Assembly (NCBI GenBank): GCA_937125395.1
Contig: CAKZLI010000002.1
Coordinates: 1-64,000, forward strand
Origin: an uncultured Glaciecola sp.
Lineage (GTDB): Bacteria; Pseudomonadota; Gammaproteobacteria; Enterobacterales; Alteromonadaceae
Direction: 5' to 3'
DNA: 64,000 bases
Part shown: piece by piece, positions 1-10,181 of the stretch
How the letters are laid out: each line of letters starts with the position of its first letter
How positions within the stretch are numbered: position 1 is the stretch's first letter
Translations under genes and position numbers: made by a program
The notes under the pieces: model-generated
Database searches by the model: none
Seen by the model: the letters and a program-made list of their open reading frames with translations, nothing else
Told to the model about the DNA's origin: nothing

Positions 1-188
1 TTGCATTGTTATTCCACGCCCTCAATTTAACTATAGTGATTAAAATTTAAACACGACAGGTAGTCTGACAGAGAGGGAGGCCACGATACTGCAACGGGCT
101 TGCAACAAAGGCCTAGAACTATAGCTGAGGTTAAAGTTGACTTGGACTTGATTGGTAATTTATTAACTGATTTGAACAAGAGAAGATA
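1..188. other. Leading non-coding edge before hsdR
   Basis: Stops close all three forward frames within about the first 50 bases, so at most the last few codons of an upstream gene could lie here. No RNA gene, repeat or clear terminator is visible. In many type I systems hsdM and hsdS lie upstream of hsdR, but neither is inside the window. Confidence 0.5.
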
Positions 189-3100
189 ATGACATACACG
201 GAAGATGCTTTAGTAGAACAACCTGCAATACAGTTGTTTTCAGAATTAAATTGGGAAACGGCTACTTGTTGGGATGAGGTTTTTGGCTCTGCTTTTGACT
301 TAGAAAATGATGTGTCTTTGGCTAATAACCCATTGTTTTTTGGTAGAGAAACGCGCAATGACGTTGTGTTATTTGCCCGTTTGAAAGCGGCACTACTAAA
401 GTTAAATCCTGATGTTAATACACTCATTATTCAAGAAGCGATTGATGAAATAGCGCGTGATAGAAGCGCAATGACGGCAATATCAGCCAATGAAGCTGTG
501 TATGACCTATTACAAAACGGTTATGTATACACTACCGAGGCTGAAGATGAAGAAGATTGCGTAGTTCGTTATGTTGATTGGGGTGATTCATCAGGTAGGG
601 CTACAGAAAATGATTTTTTGCTATGTAGCCAAATGAGCATAACTGGCGAGATTGAAACCCGTCGCCCTGATTTACTGGGGTTTGTTAATGGACTTCCGTT
701 TTTATTTGTCGAGCTAAAAGCGAGTCATAAAAACCTGCTAACAGCTTTCAAAGAGAATCTTGCTGATTATCGTAATACCATTCCTCAACTATTTACCTTC
801 AATCAATTAATTTTGCTATCAAACGGTGTGCAATCGAAGGTTGGCTCTATATCAAGCTAATGGGAGCATTTTGCTGAATGGAAGAAAATTGAAAGTGAAA
901 AAGAAAAACGTAGGGTTAGCTTAGAAGTTGTTATTCGAGGCGTGTGTGAGCAAAACCGCTTACTCGACATTATTGAAAACTACGTACTGTTTGTAAAAAC
1001 AAAACAGACGATAAAAATTATTGCCAAGTATCATCAATATCTTGGTGTTAACCAAGCATTGTCAGGCTTAACGAATGTAAAACAGCGTGCTAGTTCTGAT
1101 AGCGCTGGTCAGTTGGGGGTGTTCTGGCATACCCAAGGTAGTGGTAAAAGTTTTTCAATGGTTTTTTTCTGTAAAAAAGCCTTCCGTAAATATACCGGTA
1201 ACTGGACGTTTGTTTTAGTTACTGACAGAACCGACCTTGATGATCAAATTTATAAAACCTTTAATTCTGCCGGTATTGTTACAGAAAACTGCCAAGCAGA
1301 TTCTGGCGTACAATTAAAGTTACTACTTGGTGAAGATCACCGCTTTGTATTTACACTAATTCAGAAGTTTAAAGGTGATGAAAAAGGTAATTATCCGGTT
1401 TTATCTGAACGCGACGACATTATTGTTATCACTGACGAAGCCCACAGAAGCCAGTACGACTCTCTAGCGATGAATATGCGTAATGCTATGCCTAATGCGT
1501 CGTTTATGGCATTTACAGGCACTCCGTTGCTTGCAGGAGAGGCTAAAACACAAGAAGTGTTTGGTGATTACATCAGTATTTATAATTTTTCAGATGCGGT
1601 TGACGATGGCGCAACGCTCCCCTTGTATTATGAAAATCGAGTGCCAGAAGTGTCATTAGCGAATCAAAATATTGGTGATGAGATAGCTGAACTATTAGCT
1701 GAAGCCGATTTAACCGAAGAACAAGAAACTCGTTTAGAAACAGAATTTTCTAAAGCGTATCACATCATTACACGCGATGACCGATTAGAAACGGTCGCTA
1801 AAGACTTGGTCGAACATTATATTAATCGCGCTCCCTTTTCTGATGGCATGCTAGGCAAAGCCATGGTTGTGTCTATTGATAAAGCAACCACGATAAAAAT
1901 GTATGACAAGGTTCAGGATGCTTGGAAAACCAAGTTAACGAGCTTAAAAGCGCAAGCGAAGGTAGCTAAAGGGAGTCGTTTAAATAAGCTTAATTTCCAA
2001 ATAGAGCATATGACTTCAATTGATATGGCTGTTGTTGTATCCGGTGGTCAAAATGATGATGAACGACTGGCTAAAAAAGGACTTAATTACAAACCACACC
2101 GTGAACGCTTTCTAAAAGAAAAAATTGATGAGAAGTTTAAAGATCCCCAAGATAACTTAAGGATCGTGTTTGTTTGCGCTATGTGGTTAACCGGCTTTGA
2201 TGCACCAGCGGTTTCTACGCTTTATTTAGACAAACCATTAAAAAGTCATACGTTAATGCAAACCATTGCTCGCGCTAACCGTGTTTATGAAGGTAAATCG
2301 GCTGGCCAAATTGTTGATTACATCAATATCTTTAGCTCTCTTCAACAAGCATTAGGCCTGTACGGTGGTGGTGTAGCTGAAGGTAGCCCTGGTTATCAAG
2401 TAGATAGCCCAGCGAAAGATAAATCAGAGATAGTAGCAGCACTCGGAATTGCCATTGGTGAATTGCAGGTATTCTTAAATTCAAAACATATAGATTTAGC
2501 GGGTATTGTTTCAGCTCCGGCAGATGGCTTTGCCAAACTATCTTTATTAGATAACGCGAGTGAAATTCTTTTAGATCCTAAAAACAAAGATGAATTTACC
2601 GCATTTCTTCGCCAAATAAACCGGATCTTTAAAGCGATAATGCCTGATGATAGTGCAAATAAATATGTGCCTTATCGAATCGCGATCAACATTATTTATT
2701 CTCAAATGCGTTTGAAATCTGGCTTATCAATAGATGATGAAGATGTTCTCGATGTGGTACGTAATCAAGTAAATGAATTGCTTGATGAATCCATATCTAC
2801 CATTGAAATAAAAAGTAATTTACCCGAGCCTATTAATATTGCCGATATAGATTTTGATGCGCTTGCAACAATGGTCGCTAAGGTTGAAAAACCAAAGCAG
2901 TCTGATGCGGAGCGTTTAAAAACCCTTATTGAACGCAAGCTACAGCCAATGGTGTTAAAGAACAAAAGCCGACAAGATTTACAGCAAAAATTCTTAGACT
3001 TAGTTGAGCAATATAATCTAGGCGCTTATACGGCTGAAGAATTCTTTAATCGCTTGAAAGAGTTTATCAATGAATTGGAGCAAGAGGATAAACGTACCGT

Positions 3101-3413
3101 GCGTGAAGGCTTAACTGAAGAAGAGTTAGCTGTGTACGACTTGATGATTCAAGATGCACCACTTACTGACAAAGAGCGAACCCAAGTTAAAGAAATCGCT
3201 AAGGAATTGACTGAAAAAATGCAGGAAATGTTGGTTATTGATTGGCGTAAAAAACAGCGAACTAAGGCTAGAGTTAAAAATATGATCGAGGAAATATTAG
3301 ATAATCTACCTGAATCATACGATGATGACTTATGGCCGAAAACCTGTAGCGAGGTGTATATGCATATTTTTGAAAAGTATCCAGGGGAAGGGCAGAGCGT
3401 TTTTGCTTTTTAA
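189..3413 (+). pseudogene. hsdR: Type I restriction enzyme R subunit (HsdR), split by an in-frame stop
   Basis: HsdR is the ATP-dependent translocase and nuclease subunit of type I restriction-modification. The reading frame runs from ATG 189 to TAA 858-860 and resumes in the same frame at 861 through the stop at 3413, about 1,074 codons in all, the usual HsdR length. The N-terminal part has the PD-(D/E)XK nuclease (D161, E175, K177). The second part has the helicase motor: Walker A TQGSGKS near residues 315-321, DEAH at 416-419, AFTGTP after it, and a C-terminal coiled helical region. The stop falls between nuclease and motor, in a conserved stretch that continues in frame (WEHFAEWKK). A GTG at 942 could restart translation but would give a motor without nuclease. 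Most likely a recently inactivated gene; readthrough or a sequencing error remain possible. No hsdM or hsdS is in view. Confidence 0.85.
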
Positions 3414-3435
3414 TGACTAGTCCGACATAGAATCA

Positions 3436-4158
3436 ATGATGATATCAATAATAGAAATTCAATACCAAATGAAACAAGGAGCTACAGCCCCTTATCTTTG
3501 CTTGGCTGATAATGATAAAAAGTATGTTATCAAACGACAACGAGCTGGTTTTGACGGCTGCATTAAAGAATGGCTGTTTGGTAAGTTAGGGCTGTGCTTT
3601 GGTTTACCTATCCCTAATGTCGAGCTTGTTTATGTTGATGACTCATTACTTGAATATAATAATGATTATCAATTTGAAATTGGTGAAGGGATTGCGTTTG
3701 GCTCTGAGCATGTTCCTGATTTGCAAGAAGTGAATTATCAACAGTTAAATGGCCTTCCTCAAAGCAAGTTGCAAGACCTTTATGTGTTTGATTATTGGAT
3801 ACGTAACGGTGATAGAAATTTAAGTGAGTTGGGTGGCAACCCTAATTTATTTTATAAACACTCTAATATAGACCTGGTTGTATTAGATCACAATTTAGCT
3901 ATTGATCATCAGTTTCAGCTTGATAATCACCAAAAATTTCATGTAAGTAGCCAGTTTTGGCCAGCACAAATCGATTATGATTTGCTACATAACTATGAAG
4001 AAAGAATGAAAGTTGCAATGACGAAATGGGACAAATTAGCCGCAGATATTCCAGACGATTGGAAAGAAGGTGTGGCTGATTTTGATGGTTTTATGGAGCA
4101 AATAAAGCTAATATTAAATGAATATCAAAGCAAACAATTTTGGGAGGGACTAAAATGA
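3436..4158 (+). CDS. HipA-like kinase family protein
   Basis: This 240-residue protein resembles the compact HipA-like kinases that pair with DUF3037 proteins. It has a lysine in a beta strand (YVIKRQ, K33) suited to ATP binding, a catalytic-loop-like NGDRN with D126, the following GGNPN (N135), and LDHN with D151 as probable metal ligand. It is shorter than HipA toxin (about 440 residues) and lacks HipA's N-terminal region. It starts 22 bases after the hsdR stop and ends in an ATGA overlap with the next gene, so the two are translationally coupled. Its substrate is unknown. The kinase fold is inferred from motifs; a defence or toxin role is inferred only from position beside hsdR. Confidence 0.7.
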   Translation: MMISIIEIQYQMKQGATAPYLCLADNDKKYVIKRQRAGFDGCIKEWLFGKLGLCFGLPIPNVELVYVDDSLLEYNNDYQFEIGEGIAFGSEHVPDLQEVNYQQLNGLPQSKLQDLYVFDYWIRNGDRNLSELGGNPNLFYKHSNIDLVVLDHNLAIDHQFQLDNHQKFHVSSQFWPAQIDYDLLHNYEERMKVAMTKWDKLAADIPDDWKEGVADFDGFMEQIKLILNEYQSKQFWEGLK

Positions 4159-5045
4159 TTGAGATAATGAACACGGTTATGACTAACAATACACAATGTA
4201 TGTATGCAGTTGTTCGTTTTATGCCCTTTGCAGAAACAAGAGAGTTTGCTAATGTCGGCGTGGTTGTAATCGCTCCTAAGTTAGGTTTATATGACTTCAA
4301 ACTTGCGCCTAAATCATTTAAAAGAGTAACTCACTTTTTTGATGACTTAGATGGTGTTGTATACAAGCACGCCATTGAAGGCTTTGAAGGTGAGCTAAAA
4401 CGAATTAGACATTACCTTGTTCATAACCATGTACAAGGCAAAAACTTAGTTGATTACTTTAAAGAAGTTACGCGTACTAGAGAGTCTGTTTTACATTTTG
4501 GTGAAGTGGGTACAATGCTTACTGCTAATATCAATGTAGCGGTAGACAAGTTATACGATCGTTTAGTCGGTCGTAACTTTACTGAGAACAAAGAATACAC
4601 AGAACAGTTTATGGTTCGAGATTTAAAGAAACAGTTAACGTCAAAACTGCCTTCTGGTATTCGTTACACACAAAAAAAACTTAAAGCAGGTATTTATGAT
4701 ATATCTGTACCGTTGGCTACGCGAATTGACGACAGCTATCGAATTATCAGACCAATGGCCTTTGAACAAAATAATGTGTTAAAAGCAATGGAGCACGGTG
4801 AAACTTGGGTTGGTCGATTGAAAAAATTGATTGATGCTGACGTTATTCAAGCAGAAAAGGCTTTATTTGCATTTGAAAAACCTGTGCATCGTAAACTAGA
4901 GTTTATGAATGTTTATGAAGATGTGGTGGGGGAGATCAAAAACCTTGGTGCATTAACTAAAGATTATGCAGATACCGATAGTATCATTAGCTTTGCATCG
5001 GCTGATCTATCACCAGAAAGTGTTGAAAACAGCTTCCATCTTTAG
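4155..5045 (+). CDS. DUF3037 domain protein
   Basis: The N-terminal stretch (YAVVRFMPFAETREFANVG, followed by VVV) is characteristic of DUF3037, a domain of unknown function usually encoded directly after a HipA-like kinase gene. I place the start at ATG 4155, not the upstream TTG at 4140, because a strong GGGAGG site lies at 4142-4147 and the ATG overlaps the preceding stop as ATGA. The product is 296 residues, soluble, with no signal peptide or membrane segment; the C-terminal half has no motif I recognise. Tight coupling to the kinase suggests a partner, substrate or regulator of it. Family assignment is firm, function unknown. Confidence 0.75.
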   Translation: MIEIMNTVMTNNTQCMYAVVRFMPFAETREFANVGVVVIAPKLGLYDFKLAPKSFKRVTHFFDDLDGVVYKHAIEGFEGELKRIRHYLVHNHVQGKNLVDYFKEVTRTRESVLHFGEVGTMLTANINVAVDKLYDRLVGRNFTENKEYTEQFMVRDLKKQLTSKLPSGIRYTQKKLKAGIYDISVPLATRIDDSYRIIRPMAFEQNNVLKAMEHGETWVGRLKKLIDADVIQAEKALFAFEKPVHRKLEFMNVYEDVVGEIKNLGALTKDYADTDSIISFASADLSPESVENSFHL

Positions 5046-5171
5046 TTTAAAGTCGTCGCCTTATTAATTTAAAGCTCAGATTACGCCTCTATTTATTCGA
5101 TGGCTTTTGTAGGTAAGCTATTATGGTCTATTTGATTTGGACAAACAAACACCCGACCAGTAATTAGTTAT

Positions 5172-5195
5172 TGACATCTAGACGTCTATACGGCA
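5172..5195 (+). promoter_or_regulatory. Tandem MetJ-type MET boxes before the thr leader
   Basis: Three adjacent 8-base units TGACATCT, AGACGTCT and ATACGGCA match the MET-box consensus AGACGTCT at 6, 8 and 5 of 8 positions. MetJ binds tandem MET boxes with S-adenosylmethionine as corepressor. A similar tandem array precedes metK at 31733-31748 in this window. A plausible promoter is TTGGAC at 5137-5142 with TAATTA at 5161-5166, which would place the boxes around the start of transcription. The match is seen; repression is inferred. Confidence 0.65.
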
Positions 5196-5205
5196 AATTA
5201 GACCC

Positions 5206-5274
5206 ATGAATAAAACAAATAACACTAACGACATGATTATTATAACCACCCTTCTCAGGGCGGACGTTGGTTAG
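5206..5274 (+). CDS. thrL: thr operon leader peptide
   Basis: A 22-codon frame begins ATG 5206 and ends TAG 5272. Residues 11-15 are Ile-Ile-Ile-Thr-Thr, with two further Thr near the start, the amino-acid bias expected of a leader sensing charged tRNA-Thr and tRNA-Ile. Its last part can form a pause hairpin: bases about 5246-5264 pair around a TCTC loop and overlap the two adjacent ACC codons. The stop is 22 bases before a strong terminator and the frame lies just upstream of thrA. The ribosome site is weak. Sequence differs from enterobacterial ThrL, as is usual for leaders; the call rests on composition, terminator and position. Confidence 0.75.
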   Translation: MNKTNNTNDMIIITTLLRADVG

Positions 5275-5295
5275 TGCATATTCACAAATCATCTG

Positions 5296-5324
5296 AAGCC
5301 CGCTAAACTAGCGGGCTTTTTTGT
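5296..5324 (+). terminator. thr attenuator terminator
   Basis: A 10-bp perfect stem (5296-5305 with 5309-5318) with a three-base loop and a following T run forms a strong intrinsic terminator between leader peptide and thrA, the expected attenuator position. Confidence 0.85.
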
Positions 5325-5414
5325 TTTCAGAGCATTATTTTTGGCGTGTTTAATGGCTATTGAATACGTGTTAGATGCGTTTATTACGCGTTAATAAAGG
5401 AACTAGGAGTCCAT

Positions 5415-7883
5415 ATGAAAGTTTTAAAGTTTGGTGGTTCATCACTTGCCGATGCCGCACGTTATCAGAACGTTGCCAAAATTGTGGCGAGTATTCACCA
5501 AACCGATGGCGCAGCCGTTGTGTTATCTGCACCTAAAGGCGTCACTAATGCACTTTCATTATTAACCGAGCAAGCGCAGCAAGGTAAAGATTTTGGTGAG
5601 TTGCAAGCAAAGCTTGCCATGACCTTAAATAGTATCGCTGACGAGATTGCTCAAGACATTCCTCAATTTGATCTCCAAGCGGTCAAAGCCGTCATTGATA
5701 GCACACTCACTTACCTTGACCAGCGTTTACATGGTATCCAATTACTGAACTGTGCCCCAGATACCACGGCTGCTGAGCTCATGAGTTTAGGTGAGTATGT
5801 GTCGGTTAACTTATTAAGCCACATATTCCAAGCGCAAGGCATTAGCAACAGCATTTTAGATCCGGTTAACTACATTATTGCTTCAGGGCAGTACTTAGAT
5901 GCCAGCGCCGATGTGTCTGCATCAAAAGCGCGTTTTAGTGACGTCGATCACTCTGGCAAGACCTTATTAATCATGCCGGGTTTTGTTGCGGTTAATCCTG
6001 AAGGGGAAAAAGTCACCTTAGGACGCAATGGTTCGGATTATTCGGCCGCGATATTAGCTGCCTGTATTGATGCCTCAGTATGTGAAATTTGGACTGATGT
6101 GGATGGAGTCTATAACGCCGATCCGAACCAAGTCGAAGGCGCAGTCTTGATGGACAAGCTGACGTATGAAGAAGCGATGGAGTTATCGTATTTTGGTGCA
6201 AAAGTCTTACATCCAAAAACCATAGGTCCGATTGCCCAGCATCACATTCCTTGTTTAATTAAAAATACCTTAAACCCAAGTGCGCCTGGTACCTTAATTA
6301 GCGCTGAGAAAAGCGAAAAATGGACCAGTGTAAAAGGTATTTCTAATCTTGATGACATGGTGATGTTTAATATCGCCGGTCCAGGTATGAAAGGCATGGT
6401 CGGTATGGCCACACGTATATTTGATTCGTTGGCCAATGCGTCTATCTCGATTACGCTAATTACTCAGTCTTCATCAGAATACAGCATTTCATTTTGTATC
6501 CATGCCAAGGATCATCACAAAGCGTTGGATGTATTGCATGACGAATTTGCCTTAGAGTTACATAACAACTTGTTAGAGCCGATTGATATTCGAGAAAATT
6601 TATCAATTGTCACTTTGGTCGGTGACGGCATGAAACAATCTCATGGTACGGCGTCGAAGTTTTTCCAAGCCTTAGCGCAAGCCCGTATCAATAACATTGC
6701 TATTGCTCAAGGTTCATCAGAACGTTCAATCTCAACAGTTATTGAAGCCAGTAAAGCCAAAAAAGCCATTAAAGTCGTGCATCAAAATTTCTTCTCAGAA
6801 CAGCAATGCATTGATGTGTTTTTGATTGGTTGCGGGACTGTGGGCGGTGAATTACTGCGTCAAATCAACAAGCAGCAACCCGTTCTAGCTGACAAATCAA
6901 TTCGTTTGCGTGTCTATGGCATTGCGAATTCATCGCGTATTTTGTTTAACGACAATGGTATTGATTTAGTCGATGATGCCCAATGGCGCAGTGATTTAAA
7001 GGCACATGGGGAAGATTATGGGCTAAAGGAGCTACAAGCGTTTGTCGTCAAAAACAGCCTGACCAATCCAGTATTTGTGGATTGTACCAGCTCACAAAGC
7101 GTGGCAAGCCAATACGTTGATATCATCAATGCGGGTTTTCATATCGTGACTCCAAACAAAAAAGCCAATACCGACAGCGCTGAGTTTTATGCACAAATTA
7201 AAGCTGCTGCGCAGAATCATAAGCGTCAGTATTTATATGAAACAACGGTTGGTGCAGGTTTACCGGTCATTGATAATTTACAAAAATTAGTTATCGCAGG
7301 TGATCAGCTACATACCTTTGAAGGGATATTATCCGGTTCATTATCCTATGTGTTTGGCAAGTTAGAAGAAGGATTAAGCTTATCTCAAGCAACGTTAGTG
7401 GCTAAAGATAACGGCTTTACTGAGCCGGATCCACGTGATGATCTTAGTGGAACCGATGTTGCACGTAAATTACTCATCATGGCACGTGAATCGGGTATGG
7501 AGCTGGAGTTATCGGATATTGAGATTGAGTCTGTGTTACCGCCATGCTTTGATGATAGCGGTGACATTGATACGTTTATGGCTAATTTACCTCAGGCTGA
7601 TGCCCATTACGCTGCCTTATCCGCCGCCGCGCAAGTCAAAGGCGAAGTGCTTCGTTATGTTGGCCAAATCAACAATGGTCAATGTAAAGTCGCTATCCAA
7701 TCTTGTCCAGCGACGCATCCTCTAGCAGCTGTTAAAGATGGTGAAAATGCCTTGGCGATCCATTCTGATTATTACAGCCCAATCCCATTCGTTATTCGTG
7801 GTTATGGTGCCGGTGCGACGGTGACTGCAGCCGGTGTATTTGCCGATGTATTAAGAACTTTAGCGTGGACGCAAGAATTATGA
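5415..7883 (+). CDS. thrA: Bifunctional aspartokinase I / homoserine dehydrogenase I
   Basis: Catalyses the first and third steps from aspartate to threonine: phosphorylation of aspartate and NAD(P)H-dependent reduction of aspartate semialdehyde to homoserine. The 822-residue product matches the usual length (about 820). The kinase domain opens with KFGGSS at residues 5-10 and contains [11 protein letters not shown] around 227-237. Two ACT-type regulatory segments follow (about 310-460). The dehydrogenase begins with the nucleotide loop GCGTVGG at 472-478. A good ribosome site (AGGAG) precedes the ATG. First structural gene after the attenuator; its stop overlaps thrB as ATGA. The MET boxes upstream suggest methionine-pool control in addition to attenuation. 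Confidence 0.97.
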   Translation: MKVLKFGGSSLADAARYQNVAKIVASIHQTDGAAVVLSAPKGVTNALSLLTEQAQQGKDFGELQAKLAMTLNSIADEIAQDIPQFDLQAVKAVIDSTLTYLDQRLHGIQLLNCAPDTTAAELMSLGEYVSVNLLSHIFQAQGISNSILDPVNYIIASGQYLDASADVSASKARFSDVDHSGKTLLIMPGFVAVNPEGEKVTLGRNGSDYSAAILAACIDASVCEIWTDVDGVYNADPNQVEGAVLMDKLTYEEAMELSYFGAKVLHPKTIGPIAQHHIPCLIKNTLNPSAPGTLISAEKSEKWTSVKGISNLDDMVMFNIAGPGMKGMVGMATRIFDSLANASISITLITQSSSEYSISFCIHAKDHHKALDVLHDEFALELHNNLLEPIDIRENLSIVTLVGDGMKQSHGTASKFFQALAQARINNIAIAQGSSERSISTVIEASKAKKAIKVVHQNFFSEQQCIDVFLIGCGTVGGELLRQINKQQPVLADKSIRLRVYGIANSSRILFNDNGIDLVDDAQWRSDLKAHGEDYGLKELQAFVVKNSLTNPVFVDCTSSQSVASQYVDIINAGFHIVTPNKKANTDSAEFYAQIKAAAQNHKRQYLYETTVGAGLPVIDNLQKLVIAGDQLHTFEGILSGSLSYVFGKLEEGLSLSQATLVAKDNGFTEPDPRDDLSGTDVARKLLIMARESGMELELSDIEIESVLPPCFDDSGDIDTFMANLPQADAHYAALSAAAQVKGEVLRYVGQINNGQCKVAIQSCPATHPLAAVKDGENALAIHSDYYSPIPFVIRGYGAGATVTAAGVFADVLRTLAWTQEL

Positions 7884-8821
7884 AATTAACTGCATTTGCG
7901 CCTGCTTCTATCGGCAATGTGAGCGTCGGATTCGATGTGTTAGGTGCAGGCTTAGCCCCGATTGATGGCACCTTGCTTGGGGATAAAGTCTCGATTGAAT
8001 CGGCTGATGAATTTGCATTAACCAGCTCAGGTCGCTTTGCTGATCGTCTGCCGCCGGGTATGGAAAACAACATTGTCTTTGCTTGTCATCAGTTTTTTAA
8101 TACTGCATTGACCGACAAAGGCATTGATCTTAAACCATGTAAAATGGCTCTTGATAAAGCATTGCCGATTGGCAGTGGTTTAGGCTCAAGTGCTAGCTCC
8201 ATTGTTGCAGCCTTTTATGCGCTCAATGCGTTTTATGACTATCCATTTGATAACAACGAATTGTTGTATATGATGGGAGAGTGTGAAGGTGAGATCAGTG
8301 GTAGTGTCCATTATGACAATGTCGCACCCGCGTTATTCGGTGGCATGACCTTAATGACAGGGCTGGCGGACCCCATTTGTGAACAAGTTCCCGTATTTGA
8401 AAACTGGTACTGGGCGATGTGTTATTCTGGTATTAGTGTCTCAACCGCTGCCGCGCGTGAAATATTACCCAAACAATTTGATATGGCGACAACGTTAGCC
8501 TTTGGTCGTCAACTGGCTAATTTCATTCATGCCAGCCATACTCAAAATGAAGCATTAGCCGGACAAGTGTTTTTCGATGTACTTGCAGAAGAGCATCGCC
8601 AAGCGTTGTTACCGCATTTTGCACAAAGTCGTGAGTTTGCGATGGAACAAGGGGCCATTGGTTTTGGGATCTCTGGATCAGGTCCGACGGTATTTGCCGC
8701 GTGTAAAACCCAAGCACAAGCCCAAACGATTGCTGATTATTTAGCACAAGAATATATTCAAAATGACGATGGATTTGCCCACGTTTGCAAAATCGATACG
8801 CAAGGCACCCGTTTAGTCTAA
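7880..8821 (+). CDS. thrB: Homoserine kinase
   Basis: Phosphorylates homoserine to O-phosphohomoserine, the substrate of ThrC. A GHMP-superfamily kinase of 313 residues: an N-terminal [10 protein letters not shown] segment, the ATP loop [13 protein letters not shown] near residue 95, and a C-terminal [14 protein letters not shown] start at ATG 7880 because it overlaps the thrA stop as ATGA and lines up with the known N-terminus ([10 protein letters not shown]); a GTG at 7865 would only add five residues. Middle gene of thrABC, translationally coupled to thrA. Confidence 0.96.
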   Translation: MKLTAFAPASIGNVSVGFDVLGAGLAPIDGTLLGDKVSIESADEFALTSSGRFADRLPPGMENNIVFACHQFFNTALTDKGIDLKPCKMALDKALPIGSGLGSSASSIVAAFYALNAFYDYPFDNNELLYMMGECEGEISGSVHYDNVAPALFGGMTLMTGLADPICEQVPVFENWYWAMCYSGISVSTAAAREILPKQFDMATTLAFGRQLANFIHASHTQNEALAGQVFFDVLAEEHRQALLPHFAQSREFAMEQGAIGFGISGSGPTVFAACKTQAQAQTIADYLAQEYIQNDDGFAHVCKIDTQGTRLV

Positions 8822-8878
8822 TTACACAACATTTTTCAATTTAGATTGATACTGAAATTAAAAGCGAAAGGAATAACC

Positions 8879-10168
8879 ATGCATTTGGTGAATTTGAAAG
8901 ACAGTACACAACAAGTGAGTTTTAAAGAAGCCGTCAAAACCGGTCTTGGCCGTCAACAAGGGTTGTTTTTTGTTGAAAGCATTGAGCCGTTAGCTGACTT
9001 GGACGATGTGCTAGCCCTACCATTAGCTGAGCGTAGTAAAGTCATTTTAGGGCATTTGATTGGCGATGAATTTTCTCCTGAAAAATTAGGTGAGCTTGTC
9101 GACAATGCATTTACCTTTCCTGCACCGGTCGTTAAGGTCAGTGAACATATTCATACTTTAGAGTTATTTCACGGGCCAACACTAGCTTTTAAAGACTTTG
9201 GTGGTCGCTTTATGGCGCAGTGTTTGACTGATATTTCACAAGGTGCACCAGTGACAATCCTGACTGCGACTTCTGGTGATACAGGTGCTGCGGTAGCCCA
9301 TGCATTCCACGGGATCGATAACATCAATGTGGTGATTTTATTCCCTAAAGGCAAAATTTCTCCGTTACAAGAAAAACTCTTCACAACATTAGGTGGCAAT
9401 ATCCATACGGTTGCCGTTGATGGTGATTTTGATGCGTGTCAGGCGATCGTCAAAAACGCCTTTGATGATGAGCAAATGCGCAACGAGCTTCATTTAAACT
9501 CGGCTAACTCAATTAATATTTCTCGTTTAGCGGCGCAAGTGTGTTATTACTTTGAAGCGTTTGCCCAGCTTGATGAGTCAGCGCGGCAAGAATTAGTAAT
9601 TTCGGTACCAAGTGGTAATTTTGGTAATTTAACCGCAGGTTTGATTGCTAAAGCAATGGGGTTACCGATCAAACGTTTTATTGCTGCGACTAATCTCAAT
9701 GATACCGTGCCACGCTATCTTGAAGAAGGTGAATGGTCACCGAAAGATACGATTGCCACTTTGTCTAACGCGATGGATGTGAGTCGTCCAAATAACTGGC
9801 CACGGATCGAAGCGATGATTGAAAAAGGGATCATTGATAAAGACATCTTAACGGGTATGGCGATTGATGAAGATTGCACGCAATTAGCAATGAAGCAATT
9901 ACAAGCCTTGGGTTACACCAGCGAACCGCATGCAGCAATTGCTTATCGTAGCTTATCCAAATCAATAAAAGACGGAGAAACAGGGTTGTTTTTAGGCACT
10001 GCGCATCCGGCTAAATTTCGTGAATCAGTAGAAAATATCTTAGGTGAACCGCTTGCTCTACCTCAGGCTCTTGCTGATGTTGCGGGTAAACACTCCTATG
10101 CAGTAGATAAACCCGCAGACTATGCCATAATAAAACAACACATGTTTAATTTACTTAAGCCAGCATAG
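8879..10168 (+). CDS. thrC: Threonine synthase
   Basis: PLP enzyme converting O-phosphohomoserine to threonine, the last step of the pathway. The 429-residue length equals the gammaproteobacterial enzyme. The PLP lysine lies in LAFKDFGGRF (K105), and the phosphate-binding glycine loop is SVPSGNFGNLTAG. I start at ATG 8879, preceded by an AAAGGA ribosome site and giving MHLVNLKDS, not at the ATA-rich extension from 8846. A 57-base gap separates it from thrB, with no terminator in it, so it should be cotranscribed. Confidence 0.96.
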   Translation: MHLVNLKDSTQQVSFKEAVKTGLGRQQGLFFVESIEPLADLDDVLALPLAERSKVILGHLIGDEFSPEKLGELVDNAFTFPAPVVKVSEHIHTLELFHGPTLAFKDFGGRFMAQCLTDISQGAPVTILTATSGDTGAAVAHAFHGIDNINVVILFPKGKISPLQEKLFTTLGGNIHTVAVDGDFDACQAIVKNAFDDEQMRNELHLNSANSINISRLAAQVCYYFEAFAQLDESARQELVISVPSGNFGNLTAGLIAKAMGLPIKRFIAATNLNDTVPRYLEEGEWSPKDTIATLSNAMDVSRPNNWPRIEAMIEKGIIDKDILTGMAIDEDCTQLAMKQLQALGYTSEPHAAIAYRSLSKSIKDGETGLFLGTAHPAKFRESVENILGEPLALPQALADVAGKHSYAVDKPADYAIIKQHMFNLLKPA

Positions 10169-10181
10169 ATATCGAGGTTAT

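Noticed and set aside
5171..5200. TTGACA at 5171 as the -35 of the thr promoter
   Set aside because: No good -10 follows at the right spacing, and transcription would start almost on the leader ATG; the hexamer is better explained as part of the MET-box array.
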